Notes: generated by a model from the letters alone, not told the origin. Shown: positions 43,911-53,657, counted from the first letter of the stretch. The stretch is DNA of 64,000 nt from Actinomycetota bacterium (GCA_963169235.1 CAUJCX010000015.1:32277-96276), one strand, 5' to 3'. Translations and numbers: made by a program.

Positions 43911-44750
43911 GTGACCGGCGGGCCGGACCCCCTGGGCTGGCTGCGGGTCCCCAGCGTGATGGGCATCGTCAACGTCACCCCCGACTCGTTCGCGGGCGGG
44001 GGGCTGTCCCTCGACGCCGAGGGCGCCTGGGACGCCATCGCCGCTCAGGCCGCCGCGGGTGCCGCCATCTGCGACGTGGGGGCCGAGTCGACCAAACCCG
44101 GGGCCGAGCGCGTGCCCGCGTCCGAGCAGCTGCGCCGCCTGGGTCCGCTCCGCGACGCTCTGCGCGAGCGCCCGGCGGCCGTCGCGCTGTCGGTGGACAC
44201 CACCCACGCCGACGTGGCCGAGGCCATGCTGGACGCGGGCGCCGTGGTGGTGAACGACGTCTCGGCCGGTCGCGAGGATCCACGCCTCATGCCGCTGGTG
44301 GCCGAGCGCGGCGCCGGCCTGGTGCTGATGCACATGCAGGGCCAGCCCCGCGACATGCAGGACGATCCCCGCTATGACGACGTGGTGGAGGACGTGCGCG
44401 CGTTCCTGGGGCGGCGCATGGACGCCGCCGCGGCCGCCGGCGTGCCCGCCGAGCGGCTGATGCTCGACCCGGGCATCGGCTTCGGCAAGACGCTCGCGCA
44501 CAACGTGGCGCTCGTGCGGGGCCTGCCGCGCCTGGCCACCCTGGGCGCCCCGCTGCTGGTGGGCATGTCACGCAAGGGCATGATCGGGGCGCTCACCGGA
44601 CGCCCCATCGCCGAGCGCATGGCCGGTAGCGTGGCGGCGGCCCTGGCGGCGGCCGCGGCGGGCGCCGCCGTGCTGCGGGTGCACGACGTCGCCGAGACGG
44701 TGGACGCGCTGCGGGTGTGGACGGCTCTCAACCCGGGGGAGGTCGCGTGA
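43911..44750 (+). CDS. folP: Dihydropteroate synthase
   Basis: 279 residues. Joins p-aminobenzoate to hydroxymethyldihydropterin pyrophosphate. Signatures: SVMGIVNVTPDSFAGGG, GAAICDVGAESTKPGA, LMLDPGIGFGKT, and SRKGMIGALTG. GTG 6 bases after the ftsH stop. Next: folB and folK with overlapping or near-adjacent starts. folE, often in this cluster, is absent between ftsH and folP. Confidence 0.96.
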   Translation: MTGGPDPLGWLRVPSVMGIVNVTPDSFAGGGLSLDAEGAWDAIAAQAAAGAAICDVGAESTKPGAERVPASEQLRRLGPLRDALRERPAAVALSVDTTHADVAEAMLDAGAVVVNDVSAGREDPRLMPLVAERGAGLVLMHMQGQPRDMQDDPRYDDVVEDVRAFLGRRMDAAAAAGVPAERLMLDPGIGFGKTLAHNVALVRGLPRLATLGAPLLVGMSRKGMIGALTGRPIAERMAGSVAAALAAAAAGAAVLRVHDVAETVDALRVWTALNPGEVA

Positions 44751-45115
44751 GCGACGTGGTGGTGGTGCGGATCAACGGCCTGGAGGTGTTCGGCCGCCAC
44801 GGCGTGCTGCCGGCCGAGACCGCCCTGGGACAGCGCTTCGTGGTGGACGTCGCCGCGACCCTCAACGACTGTCCCGGCGCGTACGACGACGAGCTGACCG
44901 GCACGGTCGACTACGCGGCCCTGACGCGGCGGGTGGCCGACGTGGTGGCCGGCGAGCCGGTGCGCCTGCTGGAGCACCTGGCCCACCGCATCGCCGACGT
45001 GGTGCTGAGCGAGCCGCGCGTCGCCGCCGTCGAGGTGACCGTGCACAAACCTCACGTGGCGCTGCCGTTCGTGGTGCGCGAGACGGCGGTCACGCTGCGC
45101 CGGCACCAGGAGTAG
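44747..45115 (+). CDS. folB: Dihydroneopterin aldolase
   Basis: 122 residues. Cleaves dihydroneopterin in folate synthesis. INGLEVFGRHGVLPAETALGQRFVVDV is the typical N-terminus with the conserved His-Gly-Val, and a C-terminal VEVTVHKPHVALPF with the conserved Lys. GTG overlaps the folP stop (GTGA), with GGGGGAGG 6 bases upstream. Confidence 0.95.
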   Translation: MSDVVVVRINGLEVFGRHGVLPAETALGQRFVVDVAATLNDCPGAYDDELTGTVDYAALTRRVADVVAGEPVRLLEHLAHRIADVVLSEPRVAAVEVTVHKPHVALPFVVRETAVTLRRHQE

Positions 45116-45119
45116 CCCG

Positions 45120-45626
45120 GTGGCGTGGTACTGGATCGGGCTCGGCTCCAACCTGGGCGACCGGCGGGCGATGCTGCAGGCCGCCGTGGACGGTCTGCGT
45201 GCCCGCGGGGTGCGGGTGGACGCCGTCAGCCCCGTGCACCAGACGGCCCCGCAGGACCTCACCGACCAACCCGCGTTCCTCAACGCCGCGTGCCGCGTGG
45301 AGACCGCGCTCGCCCCCCGCGAGCTGCTGGCCCACCTGAAGGAGATGGAGCACGACCTGGGCCGGCGCGCCGGGGTGCGCTTCGGGCCGCGGCCCATCGA
45401 CGCGGACATCCTCCTGTGGCAGGGCGGTGGGTGGAGCGACGAGGCCCTGCAGATCCCCCATCCGCGCCTCACCCGCCGTCGCTTCGCGATGGCGGGCCCC
45501 CTCGACGTCGACCCGGAGCTGGTGCTGCCCGACGGCACCCCCTTGGCCGGGGCGTTCGCGGCCATCCCCGCCGCCGAGCAGCCGGTGGAGCCCTGGCCGT
45601 GCGCCGACGGGCCTTGTCTACACTGA
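45120..45626 (+). CDS. folK: 2-amino-4-hydroxy-6-hydroxymethyldihydropteridine diphosphokinase (HPPK)
   Basis: 168 residues. Pyrophosphorylates hydroxymethyldihydropterin to supply FolP. Motifs: YWIGLGSNLGDR, FLNAACRVET, RFGPRPIDADILLW (catalytic Asp pair) and PHPRLTRRRFAM. GTG 4 bases after the folB stop. Forms a folP-folB-folK unit. Confidence 0.95.
   Translation: MAWYWIGLGSNLGDRRAMLQAAVDGLRARGVRVDAVSPVHQTAPQDLTDQPAFLNAACRVETALAPRELLAHLKEMEHDLGRRAGVRFGPRPIDADILLWQGGGWSDEALQIPHPRLTRRRFAMAGPLDVDPELVLPDGTPLAGAFAAIPAAEQPVEPWPCADGPCLH
45619..45624 (+). promoter_or_regulatory. Putative -10 (TACACT) of the DUF2469 gene, leaderless start
   Basis: TACACT lies inside the end of folK and ends 7 bases before the ATG at 45632; no Shine-Dalgarno sequence. 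Confidence 0.45.
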
Positions 45627-45631
45627 CCGGC

Positions 45632-45934
45632 ATGTCGCACACCGAAGACCTGGACGAATACGACGCCGAGCTGGAGCTGCGCCTCAAGCGCGAATACGCG
45701 GACGTGTACCCGCTGTTTCGCTACTGCGTGCTGACCCAGGAGGCGACGTACCTCTGCAACCGCCTCGAGCGCACGTTCACGCCGCAGGCGGCGTACCCGC
45801 TGTTCCACGTGGTGATGGATGACGTGTGGGTGTGGGACAAGAACCGCCCCTCGCGCATCATCCCCCGCGTCGAGATCCACACCACCCAGGACGTGACGGT
45901 GGAGATCCTGAAGCCCGAGGACACCGAGGACTAG
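45632..45934 (+). CDS. DUF2469-family protein
   Basis: 100 residues. The DUF2469 pattern is readable: EDLDEYDAELELRLKREYADVYPLFRYCV near the start, DDVWVWDKNRPSRIIP in the middle and VEIHTTQDVTVEIL near the end. This acidic family is typical of actinobacteria; its function is unknown to me. It starts 5 bases after folK and directly abuts coaX. Confidence 0.88.
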   Translation: MSHTEDLDEYDAELELRLKREYADVYPLFRYCVLTQEATYLCNRLERTFTPQAAYPLFHVVMDDVWVWDKNRPSRIIPRVEIHTTQDVTVEILKPEDTED

Positions 45935-46729
45935 ATGGCGTCCGCCGCCAACCTGCTGGCGATCGACGTCGGCAACACCCAGACGCAGGCCGGGGTGTTC
46001 CACGGCACGACGCTCATCCACGAGTGGCGGCTGTCGACCGAGCGGGGCGCGACGGCCGACGAGCTGGCCGCCGCCCACGACCAGATCATGCGCCTGCGCG
46101 GGGGCAGCCTGGACGAGCTGGACGCCATGATCGTCGCGTCCGTCGTGCCCACGCTGACGGCCGGCTACCGGGAGCTGTCCGACAAGTACCTCGAGCGCAC
46201 CGCGCTGGTTGTGGGCCCCGGCACCAAGACCGGCATGCCGCTGCTGATCGACAACCCGCGCGAGCTGGGGGCCGACCGGCTGGTGAACGCCGTCGCCGCG
46301 TTCCAGCGCTACGGCGGGCCCAGCATCGTGGTCGACTTCGGCACCGCCACCAACGTGGACGTGGTGTCGGCCGCCGGGGAGTACATGGGCGGCGTCATCG
46401 CGCCCGGCGTCATCACGTCGCTGGAGGCCCTCGCGTCGCGCGCCGCCCGCCTGGTCACCGTCGACCTGGTGCCGCCCGAGCGCCTCATCGGGCGCTCCAC
46501 CGTGGAGGCGATGCGCTCCGGCCTGGTGCTGGGCACGGTGGCGATGGTGGACGGCCTCGTCGCGCGGGCCCGGGCCGAGGTGGGGGAGGAGGCCGCGGTG
46601 GTCGCCACAGGCGGGCTGGCCGAGCTGGTGTTTCCCCTCTCGGACGAGATCGATCATCATGAGCCCCTGCTCACGCTGGAGGGCCTGAGGTTGATCCACG
46701 AGATGAACACGGCGCCGAGGGCGCGATGA
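45935..46729 (+). CDS. coaX: Type III pantothenate kinase
   Basis: 264 residues. First step of coenzyme A synthesis, feedback-insensitive type. Motifs: LLAIDVGNTQTQAGVF (phosphate 1), the pantothenate region (GADRLVNAVAAF) and the DFGTATNVDVV segment, GGVIAPGV. ATG follows the previous stop with no gap; its stop overlaps dusB (ATGA). Confidence 0.96.
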   Translation: MASAANLLAIDVGNTQTQAGVFHGTTLIHEWRLSTERGATADELAAAHDQIMRLRGGSLDELDAMIVASVVPTLTAGYRELSDKYLERTALVVGPGTKTGMPLLIDNPRELGADRLVNAVAAFQRYGGPSIVVDFGTATNVDVVSAAGEYMGGVIAPGVITSLEALASRAARLVTVDLVPPERLIGRSTVEAMRSGLVLGTVAMVDGLVARARAEVGEEAAVVATGGLAELVFPLSDEIDHHEPLLTLEGLRLIHEMNTAPRAR

Positions 46730-47781
46730 AGAAGCGCATGCGTGCGGTGGTGACCGGCCGTGGCGGCGACGCGCACGGCGCGCCGGTGGAGGGGGCCGAG
46801 ATCCTCACCGAGCCCTGGACGATCGGCGGCCTCGACGTGGCCAACCGCGTGGTGCAGGCGCCGCTGGCGGGCATCGGCAACAGCGCGTTCCGGGTGCAGG
46901 CCCACCGCCACGGGGCGGGCCTGGTGGTCTCGGAGATGATCGCCAGCATGGGCCTTCACCACGGCAACCGCAAGACCCGCGAGATGCTGCACATGGACCC
47001 CGCCGAGGGGCTGACGGCCATGCAGGTGTTCGGCGCCGACCCGGCCGTGATGGCCGAGGCCGCGCGGGCGGTGGCCGACAGCGGGGCCGTCGCGGTCGAC
47101 ATCAACATGGGCTGCCCGGTGCCCAAGATCTGCAAGACCGGTGCGGGGGCGGCGCTCTTGGCCGACCTCGACCACGCGTCGGCGATCGTGCGGGCCATGG
47201 CCGACGCGGTGGACATCCCCGTCATGGTCAAGATGCGCCGCGGCCTCACGCCGCGCGAGGCGCAGCCCGTCGAGGCCGCCAAGCGCTTCGCCGACGCGGG
47301 CGCGGCGGCCCTCACCGTGCACCCCCGCGCCGCGGCTGAGGAGTACGGCGGCGAGGCCGACCACCGCATCACCGCCGACGTGGTGGCCGCCGTCGACGTG
47401 CCGGTGATCGCGTCCGGCGACATCACCACCGTGCCCGGCGCCGTCGCCGTGCTGCGCGACACCGGCTGCGCCGCCGTGATGATCGGCCGCGGCGCGCTGG
47501 GCGACCCGTGGCTCCTGGGCGCCCTCGCCGGTCGCGACGACGCGCGTCCCGGCCTCGCCGGCGTCGTCGCCGAGATAGCGGAGTTCGCCGAGGCGGTGCG
47601 GGCCGTGATGGGTGACCACCGGGCCTGCCATTACATGCGCAAGTTCTACCCCTGGTACCTTGCCGGGGAGCCCGTCTCCACCGCCGACGTCAGCGCCCTG
47701 CTGACCGACGCCACGCTGGACGACGCGCTCGCCCGCCTGCGCGGTCTCTCCGTTGCAGGCTTGAAACACGCGGCCGTCTGA
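46726..47781 (+). CDS. dusB: tRNA-dihydrouridine synthase (DusB-type)
   Basis: 351 residues. FMN-dependent reduction of uridine in tRNA. Motifs: VVQAPLAGIGNSAFR, SEMI, DINMGCPVPKICKTGAGAALL with the catalytic Cys, HPRAAAEEYGGEADH, and MIGRGALGDPW. About 30 extra residues precede the usual start (MKKRMRAVVTGRGGDAHGAPVEGAEILTEPW). ATG overlaps the coaX stop. Usual fis/nifR3-like neighbourhood. Confidence 0.95.
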   Translation: MKKRMRAVVTGRGGDAHGAPVEGAEILTEPWTIGGLDVANRVVQAPLAGIGNSAFRVQAHRHGAGLVVSEMIASMGLHHGNRKTREMLHMDPAEGLTAMQVFGADPAVMAEAARAVADSGAVAVDINMGCPVPKICKTGAGAALLADLDHASAIVRAMADAVDIPVMVKMRRGLTPREAQPVEAAKRFADAGAAALTVHPRAAAEEYGGEADHRITADVVAAVDVPVIASGDITTVPGAVAVLRDTGCAAVMIGRGALGDPWLLGALAGRDDARPGLAGVVAEIAEFAEAVRAVMGDHRACHYMRKFYPWYLAGEPVSTADVSALLTDATLDDALARLRGLSVAGLKHAAV

Positions 47782-47850
47782 ACTACGGTTCTTCGCCGCT
47801 CGCCCACCGGGAACGGCCGCGCGCGGCCGTCGACGAAGAAGGTGTAAACG

Positions 47851-48330
47851 ATGGATCGGGAAGTCATCCTCACCGAAGAGGGCCACCGGCTGCTGCGGGA
47901 GGAGATCGAGCATCTCTCGACGGTGAAGCGCCGGGAGGTCGCCGAGCGCATCAAGACCGCTCGCGAGTTCGGCGACATCTCGGAGAACTCCGAGTACGAC
48001 GACGCCAAGAACGAGCAGGCGCAGATCGAGTCGCGCATCCAGCAGCTCGAGCAGAAGCTGCGCAACGCCCGCGTCATCGACACCGAGCACCTCGACAACC
48101 AGAGCGTCAGCATCGGCCACCGGGTGACGCTGAAGAACACCAAGAACAAGGAGACGGTGGAGTACTCCATCGTCGGTTCGGCCGAGGCCGACCCCAAGAA
48201 CCGCCGGCTGTCGAACGAGAGCCCCGTGGGCAAGGCGGTGCTGGGTCGCAAGAAGGGCGAGAAGATCCAGATCCCCGCGCCCCGCGGCAACATCGAGTAC
48301 CAGATCATGAAGATCGACTCCGACGAATGA
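47851..48330 (+). CDS. greA: Transcription elongation factor GreA
   Basis: 159 residues. Stimulates RNA cleavage by stalled RNA polymerase. N-terminal coiled coil (EGHRLLREEIEHLSTVKRREVAERIKTAREFGDISENSEYDDAKNEQ with the acidic tip DISENSEYD) and C-terminal FKBP-like domain (GSAEADPKNRRLSNESPVGKAVLG). AAGAAGG before the ATG. Confidence 0.97.
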   Translation: MDREVILTEEGHRLLREEIEHLSTVKRREVAERIKTAREFGDISENSEYDDAKNEQAQIESRIQQLEQKLRNARVIDTEHLDNQSVSIGHRVTLKNTKNKETVEYSIVGSAEADPKNRRLSNESPVGKAVLGRKKGEKIQIPAPRGNIEYQIMKIDSDE

Positions 48331-48415
48331 CGTCGGCATCGTGGGCGGGGGCACGCGGTCGTGCTAGCCTCTGCGGTCGCGCCATGCGCGCAGAACGACA
48401 CTCAGCGAGGAGTTA

Positions 48416-48691
48416 ATGGCAAAGCCCAGGGCGCGAGGCCGCGCGAACAAGAAGAAGGGGATGGTCGGTCCGGCGCAGCGTAAGCGTCGTCCGCGCCTTC
48501 CGATTGAGGATCTCGACTGGAAGAACTTCCCGTCGTTGCGCCGCTTCGTCTCCGAGCGCGGCAAGATCCGTTCGCGCCGCATCACGGGGCTCAGCCGTCG
48601 CCAGCAGGCCATGGTGGCCAGCGCGGTGAAGCGCGCCCGCACCATGGGGCTGCTCGCCTACCCCGACCAGGACCGCAAGGTCCGGCACTAG
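48416..48691 (+). CDS. rpsR: Small ribosomal subunit protein bS18 (cysteine-free form)
   Basis: 91 residues. Core S18 sequence is present: DLDWKNFPSLRRFVSERGKIRSRRITGLSRRQQAMVASAVKRARTMGLLAYPDQD. It lacks the N-terminal Cys pair seen in zinc-binding S18 forms (no cysteine at all) and is not next to rpsF-ssb-rplI. This would fit a zinc-independent paralogue, but many single-copy S18 proteins also have few cysteines. GAGGAG 5-10 bases before the ATG. A hairpin follows the stop. Confidence 0.92.
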   Translation: MAKPRARGRANKKKGMVGPAQRKRRPRLPIEDLDWKNFPSLRRFVSERGKIRSRRITGLSRRQQAMVASAVKRARTMGLLAYPDQDRKVRH

Positions 48692-48698
48692 CTCCGCC

Positions 48699-48724
48699 GC
48701 CGGCGCGGGTACCCCCGCGCCGGC
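48699..48724 (+). terminator. Hairpin terminator after rpsR
   Basis: Perfect 11-bp arms GCCGGCGCGGG and CCCGCGCCGGC around TACC, starting 8 bases after the rpsR stop; no T tract. Confidence 0.7.
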
Positions 48725-49045
48725 CACGGCAACCGTCCGGACGGCCAGTTCCGACCGCCCAAGGCCCCGCCGAACGCCCATTGCGCGGCCGCCGCGCCGG
48801 GCCCATGCTCTCCCGTACGACTGACGCGTCGATTCCGGCGCACATCGCCGTGGGGAGGAGGGCGAGGGCGTGCTAGAATCCATCATCTTGGCCTTCGTTC
48901 CGTCGACAGGTTTCGCACGGACGTCCCAACGCCCCCTGTGGGCCGTCGTCCGTTCCCCCGGCCGTTGTCGCCCACTCGGCCGGACGCAGCATCTCCACGC
49001 CGTTCCCGACCCGACGCGGTGCGGCTGACAAGGAGGGAACTCCCG
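48725..49045 (+). other. Intergenic leader region of clpC
   Basis: No gene seen. A TAGAAT hexamer (48874-48879) is the best -10, about 167 bases before clpC, giving a long leader. I see no recognised riboswitch or HrcA/CtsR-type palindrome in it. Confidence 0.5.
48874..48879 (+). promoter_or_regulatory. Putative -10 (TAGAAT) for clpC
   Basis: TAGAAT preceded by the TGC extended -10-like bases; no obvious -35. Tentative. Confidence 0.4.
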
Positions 49046-51610
49046 GTGTTCGAGAGGTTTACCGAGCGCGCGCGGCAGGTGGTCGTCCTGGCCCAGGAAG
49101 AAGCGCGCACCCTGAAGCACAACTACATCGGCACCGAGCACATCCTGCTCGGCCTGCTGCGCGAAGAGGAGGGTCTCGCCGCCCGAGTGCTCGAGGGGCT
49201 CGAGATCACGGTCGACGAGGTCCGCGCCCAGGTGATCCGCATCGTCGGATCGGGCGAGGAGGTCACGTCCGGGCAGATCCCGTTCACGCCGCGCGCCAAG
49301 AAGGTGCTCGAGCTCGCGCTGCGTGAGGCGCTGTCGCTGGGCCACAACTACATCGGCACCGAGCACATCCTGCTGGGTCTCGTGCGCGAGAACGAGGGCG
49401 TCGCCGCCCGCATCCTCGCCGACTTCGACGCGGACAGCGAGAAGATCCGCAACGAGATCATCCGCATGCTGTCCGGTCCCGGCCGGCGCCAGCAGGGCCA
49501 GGGCGGCGGTGCGCCGTCCGGTGGCCAGGACAAGAAGTCGAGCAAGCTGCTCGACCAGTTCGGCCGCAACCTCACCAAGCTGGCCACCGAGGGCAAGCTC
49601 GACCCGGTCGTGGGTCGTCAGGGCGAGATCGAGCGCGTCATGCAGATCCTGTCGCGCCGCACCAAGAACAACCCGGTGCTCATCGGCGAGCCCGGCGTGG
49701 GTAAGACCGCCGTCGTCGAGGGCCTGGCCCAGCGCATCTCGAGCAACCAGGTGCCCGACCTGCTGAAGAACAAGCAGATCTACACGCTCGACCTGGCCGC
49801 CCTGGTGGCCGGCTCCAAGTACCGCGGTGAGTTCGAGGAGCGCCTCAAGAAGGTGATGAAGGAGATCACCCAGCGGGGCGACATCATCCTGTTCATCGAC
49901 GAGCTGCACAACCTGGTGGGCGCGGGCGCGGCCGAGGGTGCCATCGACGCGGCCAGCATCCTCAAGCCGGCGCTGGCGCGCGGCGAGCTGCAGACGGTCG
50001 GCGCGACCACGCTGGACGAGTACCGCAAGTATCTCGAGCGCGACTCGGCGCTCGAGCGCCGGTTCCAGCAGATCAAGGTGGACGAGCCGTCGCAGGAGGA
50101 GACCGTGCAGATCCTGCGCGGCCTGCGCGACCGGTACGAGGCCCACCACCGCGTCACCATCACCGACGAGGCGCTGGAGGCGTCGGCCAACCTGGCCGAC
50201 CGCTACATCAGCGAGCGCTTCCTGCCCGACAAGGCCATCGACCTCATCGACGAGGCCGCCAGCCGCATGCGCATCCGCACCATGAGCTCGCCGCCGTCGT
50301 TCCACGAGCTCGAAGAGGAGATCGACACCGTCCGCAAGGAGAAGGAGACGGCGATCGAGTCGCAGGAGTTCGAGAAGGCCGCGAACCTGCGCGACAAGGA
50401 ACGGCGCCTCACCAACAAGAAGCGCGAGCTCGAGGACGAGTGGAAGTCCGACGAGGGCGGCCCGCGGCCGTCCATCGGTGAGGAGGAGATCGCCGACATC
50501 GTCTCGATGTGGACCGGCATCCCCGTGTTCAAGCTCACCGAGGCCGAGTCGCGCAAGCTGCTGCGGATGGAGGACGAGCTCCACAAGCGCGTCATCGGCC
50601 AGGAGGCCGCCATCAAGGCCGTCAGCCGCGCCATCCGGCGTGCCCGCGCGGGCATCAAGGACCCCAAGCGTCCCGGCGGCTCGTTCATCTTCCTGGGCCC
50701 GTCCGGCGTGGGTAAGACCGAGCTGGCGCGCACGCTCGCCGAGTTCCTGTTCGGCGACGAGTCCGCGCTGATCCAGGTCGACATGTCGGAGTACATGGAG
50801 AAGCACGCGGTCAGCCGCCTGGTGGGTTCGCCGCCCGGCTACGTCGGCTACGACGAGGGTGGCCAGCTGACCGAGCAGGTGCGCCGCAAGCCGTACTCCG
50901 TGGTGCTCCTGGACGAGGTCGAGAAGGCCCACCCCGAGGTGTTCAACATCCTCCTGCAGATCCTCGAGGACGGCCGCCTGACCGACTCGCAGGGCCGGCA
51001 GGTCGACTTCCGCAACCCCATCTTCTTCATGAAGTCGAACATCGGCGCCGCGACCATCAGCCGCAACACGCCGCTGGGCTTCTCGGTGACCGACGAGATG
51101 GGGCTGTCGTACGACGACATGAAGAGCCGCATCATGGGTGAGCTCAAGCGGGTCTTCCGCCCCGAGCTCGTCAACCGCATCGACGAGGTCATCGTCTTCC
51201 ACAAGCTGACCAAGGAAGAGATCACCGAGATCGTCGACCTGCTGCTGGTGCGCCTGATGAAGCAGGTGGCCGAGCACGGGGTGACGCTGCAGCTCACCGA
51301 CGAGGCCAAGGACCTGCTGGTGGAGCAGGGCTACGACCCGACGATGGGTGCCCGGCCCCTGCGCCGCGCGATCCAGCGCCTCATCGAGGACCCGATCGCC
51401 GACCAGGTGCTGCAGGGCGGCATGGCGGAGGGCAACACCATCCTGATCGACCGCGACGGCGACAAGATGGCCATCACGCTGACGCGCCCGGACGGCACGG
51501 AGGAAGTGGTGTCCACGTCGCCCGACGACATCGTGACGGTGGAGGACACCGCGGTGGCGGCTCCCGCGGCGGCGGCGTCCGACGAGGGCCCGCAGCCCGA
51601 CGCGCAGTAG
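49046..51610 (+). CDS. clpC: ClpC ATPase (ClpA/B family) of the Clp protease
   Basis: 854 residues. Unfoldase that feeds ClpP and works with ClpS. Two N-domain repeats ([19 protein letters not shown] and [17 protein letters not shown]), first AAA with GEPGVGKT (~213), a UVR-like coiled segment (~430), second AAA with GPSGVGKT (~550) and [29 protein letters not shown]. The C-terminal end is Ala/Asp rich. GTG at 49046 has AAGGAGGG about 8 bases upstream. radA follows after a hairpin. Confidence 0.97.
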   Translation: MFERFTERARQVVVLAQEEARTLKHNYIGTEHILLGLLREEEGLAARVLEGLEITVDEVRAQVIRIVGSGEEVTSGQIPFTPRAKKVLELALREALSLGHNYIGTEHILLGLVRENEGVAARILADFDADSEKIRNEIIRMLSGPGRRQQGQGGGAPSGGQDKKSSKLLDQFGRNLTKLATEGKLDPVVGRQGEIERVMQILSRRTKNNPVLIGEPGVGKTAVVEGLAQRISSNQVPDLLKNKQIYTLDLAALVAGSKYRGEFEERLKKVMKEITQRGDIILFIDELHNLVGAGAAEGAIDAASILKPALARGELQTVGATTLDEYRKYLERDSALERRFQQIKVDEPSQEETVQILRGLRDRYEAHHRVTITDEALEASANLADRYISERFLPDKAIDLIDEAASRMRIRTMSSPPSFHELEEEIDTVRKEKETAIESQEFEKAANLRDKERRLTNKKRELEDEWKSDEGGPRPSIGEEEIADIVSMWTGIPVFKLTEAESRKLLRMEDELHKRVIGQEAAIKAVSRAIRRARAGIKDPKRPGGSFIFLGPSGVGKTELARTLAEFLFGDESALIQVDMSEYMEKHAVSRLVGSPPGYVGYDEGGQLTEQVRRKPYSVVLLDEVEKAHPEVFNILLQILEDGRLTDSQGRQVDFRNPIFFMKSNIGAATISRNTPLGFSVTDEMGLSYDDMKSRIMGELKRVFRPELVNRIDEVIVFHKLTKEEITEIVDLLLVRLMKQVAEHGVTLQLTDEAKDLLVEQGYDPTMGARPLRRAIQRLIEDPIADQVLQGGMAEGNTILIDRDGDKMAITLTRPDGTEEVVSTSPDDIVTVEDTAVAAPAAAASDEGPQPDAQ

Positions 51611-51625
51611 GTAGACAAGGGATCA

Positions 51626-51650
51626 CCCCCGGGTCTCAACGACCCGGGGG
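51626..51650 (+). terminator. Hairpin between clpC and radA
   Basis: Perfect 10-bp arms CCCCCGGGTC and GACCCGGGGG with a TCAAC loop, 16 bases after the clpC stop and 29 bases before the radA TTG start. Terminator or attenuator of read-through into radA. Confidence 0.65.
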
Positions 51651-51678
51651 ACCGCAAGGAATGCGACAGGTGGGGTCG

Positions 51679-53034
51679 TTGGCAAAGGTTCGAGTACAGA
51701 GCGCGTTCGTCTGCACCGAGTGCGGGTCGCGAGCGTCGAGGTGGGTCGGCCGGTGCGCCTCGTGCGGAGGCTGGGGCACGGTGACCGAGCAGCCGTCGGG
51801 GACGGGTGCGTCGGCGGCCGCGCTGGTGCCGACGCCGGTGCTCTTGGGCGACGCGTCCATCGCCACGCCGCCGCGCGTCCCCACGACCATCGCCGAGCTC
51901 GACCGGGTGCTGGGCGGCGGCCTGGTGGAGGGGTCGCTGGTGCTCATCGGCGGCGAGCCGGGTATCGGCAAGAGCACGCTGGTGCTGCAGGCCCTGGCCC
52001 ACCTGTCGGCCGCGCACGACGTGCTGCTGGTGACGGGCGAGGAGTCCATCGCGCAGGTGCGCACGCGCGCCGAGCGCCTGGCCGTCGACTGCCGGGGCGT
52101 GGGCGTGGTGGCCGAGACGTCGCTGGAGGCCGTGGTGGCCGCCATCGAGACGCTGCGGCCCACCGTCGTGGCCGTCGACTCGGTGCAGACGCTCGCGTCC
52201 GACGAGGCGGACGGCGCCCCGGGGTCGGTCACGCAGGTGCGCCAGGCGGCGGCCGCGCTGATGCGCGCCGCGAAGACCCATGGCGTCACCGTGCTGCTGG
52301 TGGGCCAGGTGACCAAGGACGGCGGCCTCGCCGGTCCGCGGCTGCTGGAGCACCTGGTGGACACGGTGCTGATCTTCGAGGGCGAGGAGACCCGCGCCCA
52401 CCGCCTGTTGCGGGCCGTGAAGAACCGCTTCGGCTCCACCGACGAGACCGGTCTGTTCGAGATGCGCCCGTTCGGCCTCGAGTCTGTGACGGACGCCACC
52501 GGGCTGTTCCTGGACCCCACCGGCGACCGCGTGGGCTCGTGCGCGTTCCCCGCCGTGCAGGGCTCGCGGGCCCTGCTGGTGGAGGTGCAGGCCCTGGTCG
52601 GCCACACCGAGGTGGTACCGCCCCGCCGGGTGGCGGTCGGCGTCGACCGCACGCGCCTGGCGCAGGTGATCGCGGTGCTCACGCGGCACGCGGGCCTGCG
52701 GCTGGGCGACCAGGACGTCTTCGTCAGCGTGGCGGGCGGCGTGAAGGTGGCCGACCCCGCCATCGACCTGGCCGTCGCGCTGGCCATCGCCAGCGCCCAC
52801 CGGGGCGTCCCGGTGGTGCACGGCATGGCCGCGTTCGGTGAGCTGGGGCTCACCGGAGGAGTGCGGCCCGTGGGACACACCGCCCGCCGGCTGTCGGCGG
52901 TGGCGGCGCAGGGCTTCGAGATCGCGGTCATGCCACGGAGGGCGACCGATGCGGTACCCGAATCACCCGACGCGCTTCGGCGCGTCGAGGTGGACGACAT
53001 CGCGCGGGCACTGGAGGTCGCATGCGCGAGGTAG
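51679..53034 (+). CDS. radA: DNA repair protein RadA
   Basis: 451 residues. Branch-migration ATPase in recombination. N-terminal zinc finger (CTECGSRASRWVGRCASCGGW), RecA-like domain with GGEPGIGKST (~91), the RadA motif KNRFGSTDE (~248), and a C-terminal Lon-protease-like domain. The TTG at 51679 is preferred because it gives the usual MAK-x-FVCxECG opening with AGGTGGGG just upstream; the ATG at 51661 has no room for a ribosome-binding site. CarD follows closely. Confidence 0.95.
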   Translation: MAKVRVQSAFVCTECGSRASRWVGRCASCGGWGTVTEQPSGTGASAAALVPTPVLLGDASIATPPRVPTTIAELDRVLGGGLVEGSLVLIGGEPGIGKSTLVLQALAHLSAAHDVLLVTGEESIAQVRTRAERLAVDCRGVGVVAETSLEAVVAAIETLRPTVVAVDSVQTLASDEADGAPGSVTQVRQAAAALMRAAKTHGVTVLLVGQVTKDGGLAGPRLLEHLVDTVLIFEGEETRAHRLLRAVKNRFGSTDETGLFEMRPFGLESVTDATGLFLDPTGDRVGSCAFPAVQGSRALLVEVQALVGHTEVVPPRRVAVGVDRTRLAQVIAVLTRHAGLRLGDQDVFVSVAGGVKVADPAIDLAVALAIASAHRGVPVVHGMAAFGELGLTGGVRPVGHTARRLSAVAAQGFEIAVMPRRATDAVPESPDALRRVEVDDIARALEVACAR

Positions 53035-53069
53035 CAACGGATCGTGTCAACCCAGGGCAGGGGGAGTGC

Positions 53070-53618
53070 ATGTTCGACGTCGGTGACAAGGTCGTGTACC
53101 CGCACCACGGTGCGGGGACCGTGGTCAAGAAGGAACTCAAGGAGGTCCTGGGCCAGCGCCGCGAGTACCTCACGATCAAGATCCTCTACAACGAGATGAC
53201 CGTGATGGTCCCCACCGACAACGCGGAGGACCGGGGTCTGCGGCGGGTGATCGATCAGGACACCGTGCAGGAGGTCCTGGGCGTGCTGCGCGACGACGGC
53301 ACCCAGATGCCGAAGAACTGGAACCGTCGCTTCAAGCACAACCGCGACAAGATCAAGACGGGCGACGTGTTCGAGCTGGCCGAGGTGGTGCGCAACCTCT
53401 CGATCCGCGATCTCGACAAGGGCCTGTCGACGGGCGAGAAGCAGATGTTCGGCCGGGCGAAGAAGATCCTCGCCAGCGAGCTGATGTACGCCTGCGACAT
53501 GGAGGAGCAGGAGGCCATCGACTACCTCGACGGCCTGCTGGACGAGATCGGTGCCTCCCGCGACGGTGACCGTGTGGCCGCCGGCGGGCTCGACCTGGAC
53601 GACTCGTCCGACGACTGA
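53070..53618 (+). CDS. carD: CarD-family transcription regulator
   Basis: 182 residues. RNA polymerase-binding factor that stabilises open complexes; essential in mycobacteria. N-terminal Tudor-like RID (MFDVGDKVVYPHHGAGTVV), basic-rich middle (QMPKNWNRRFKHNRDKIKTGD) and C-terminal helical domain (EKQMFGRAKKILASELMYACDMEEQEAIDYLDGLL) with the conserved W of the DNA-binding face. GGGGGAG 4 bases before the ATG. Tudor-RID length and an acidic tail are typical. Confidence 0.97.
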   Translation: MFDVGDKVVYPHHGAGTVVKKELKEVLGQRREYLTIKILYNEMTVMVPTDNAEDRGLRRVIDQDTVQEVLGVLRDDGTQMPKNWNRRFKHNRDKIKTGDVFELAEVVRNLSIRDLDKGLSTGEKQMFGRAKKILASELMYACDMEEQEAIDYLDGLLDEIGASRDGDRVAAGGLDLDDSSDD

Positions 53619-53626
53619 CGCGGCGG

Positions 53627-53652
53627 CTGCCGGGGCCCGAGGGTCCCGGCAG
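53627..53652. terminator. Hairpin between convergent carD and EAL gene
   Basis: Arms of 12 bases (CTGCCGGGGCCC and GGGTCCCGGCAG, one wobble) lie in the 39-base gap between two converging stops; could serve both strands. Confidence 0.6.
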
Positions 53653-53657
53653 CCCGT

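Noticed and set aside
48413..51277. Long minus-strand frame opposite clpC
   Set aside because: Antisense shadow of clpC with no recognisable domain.
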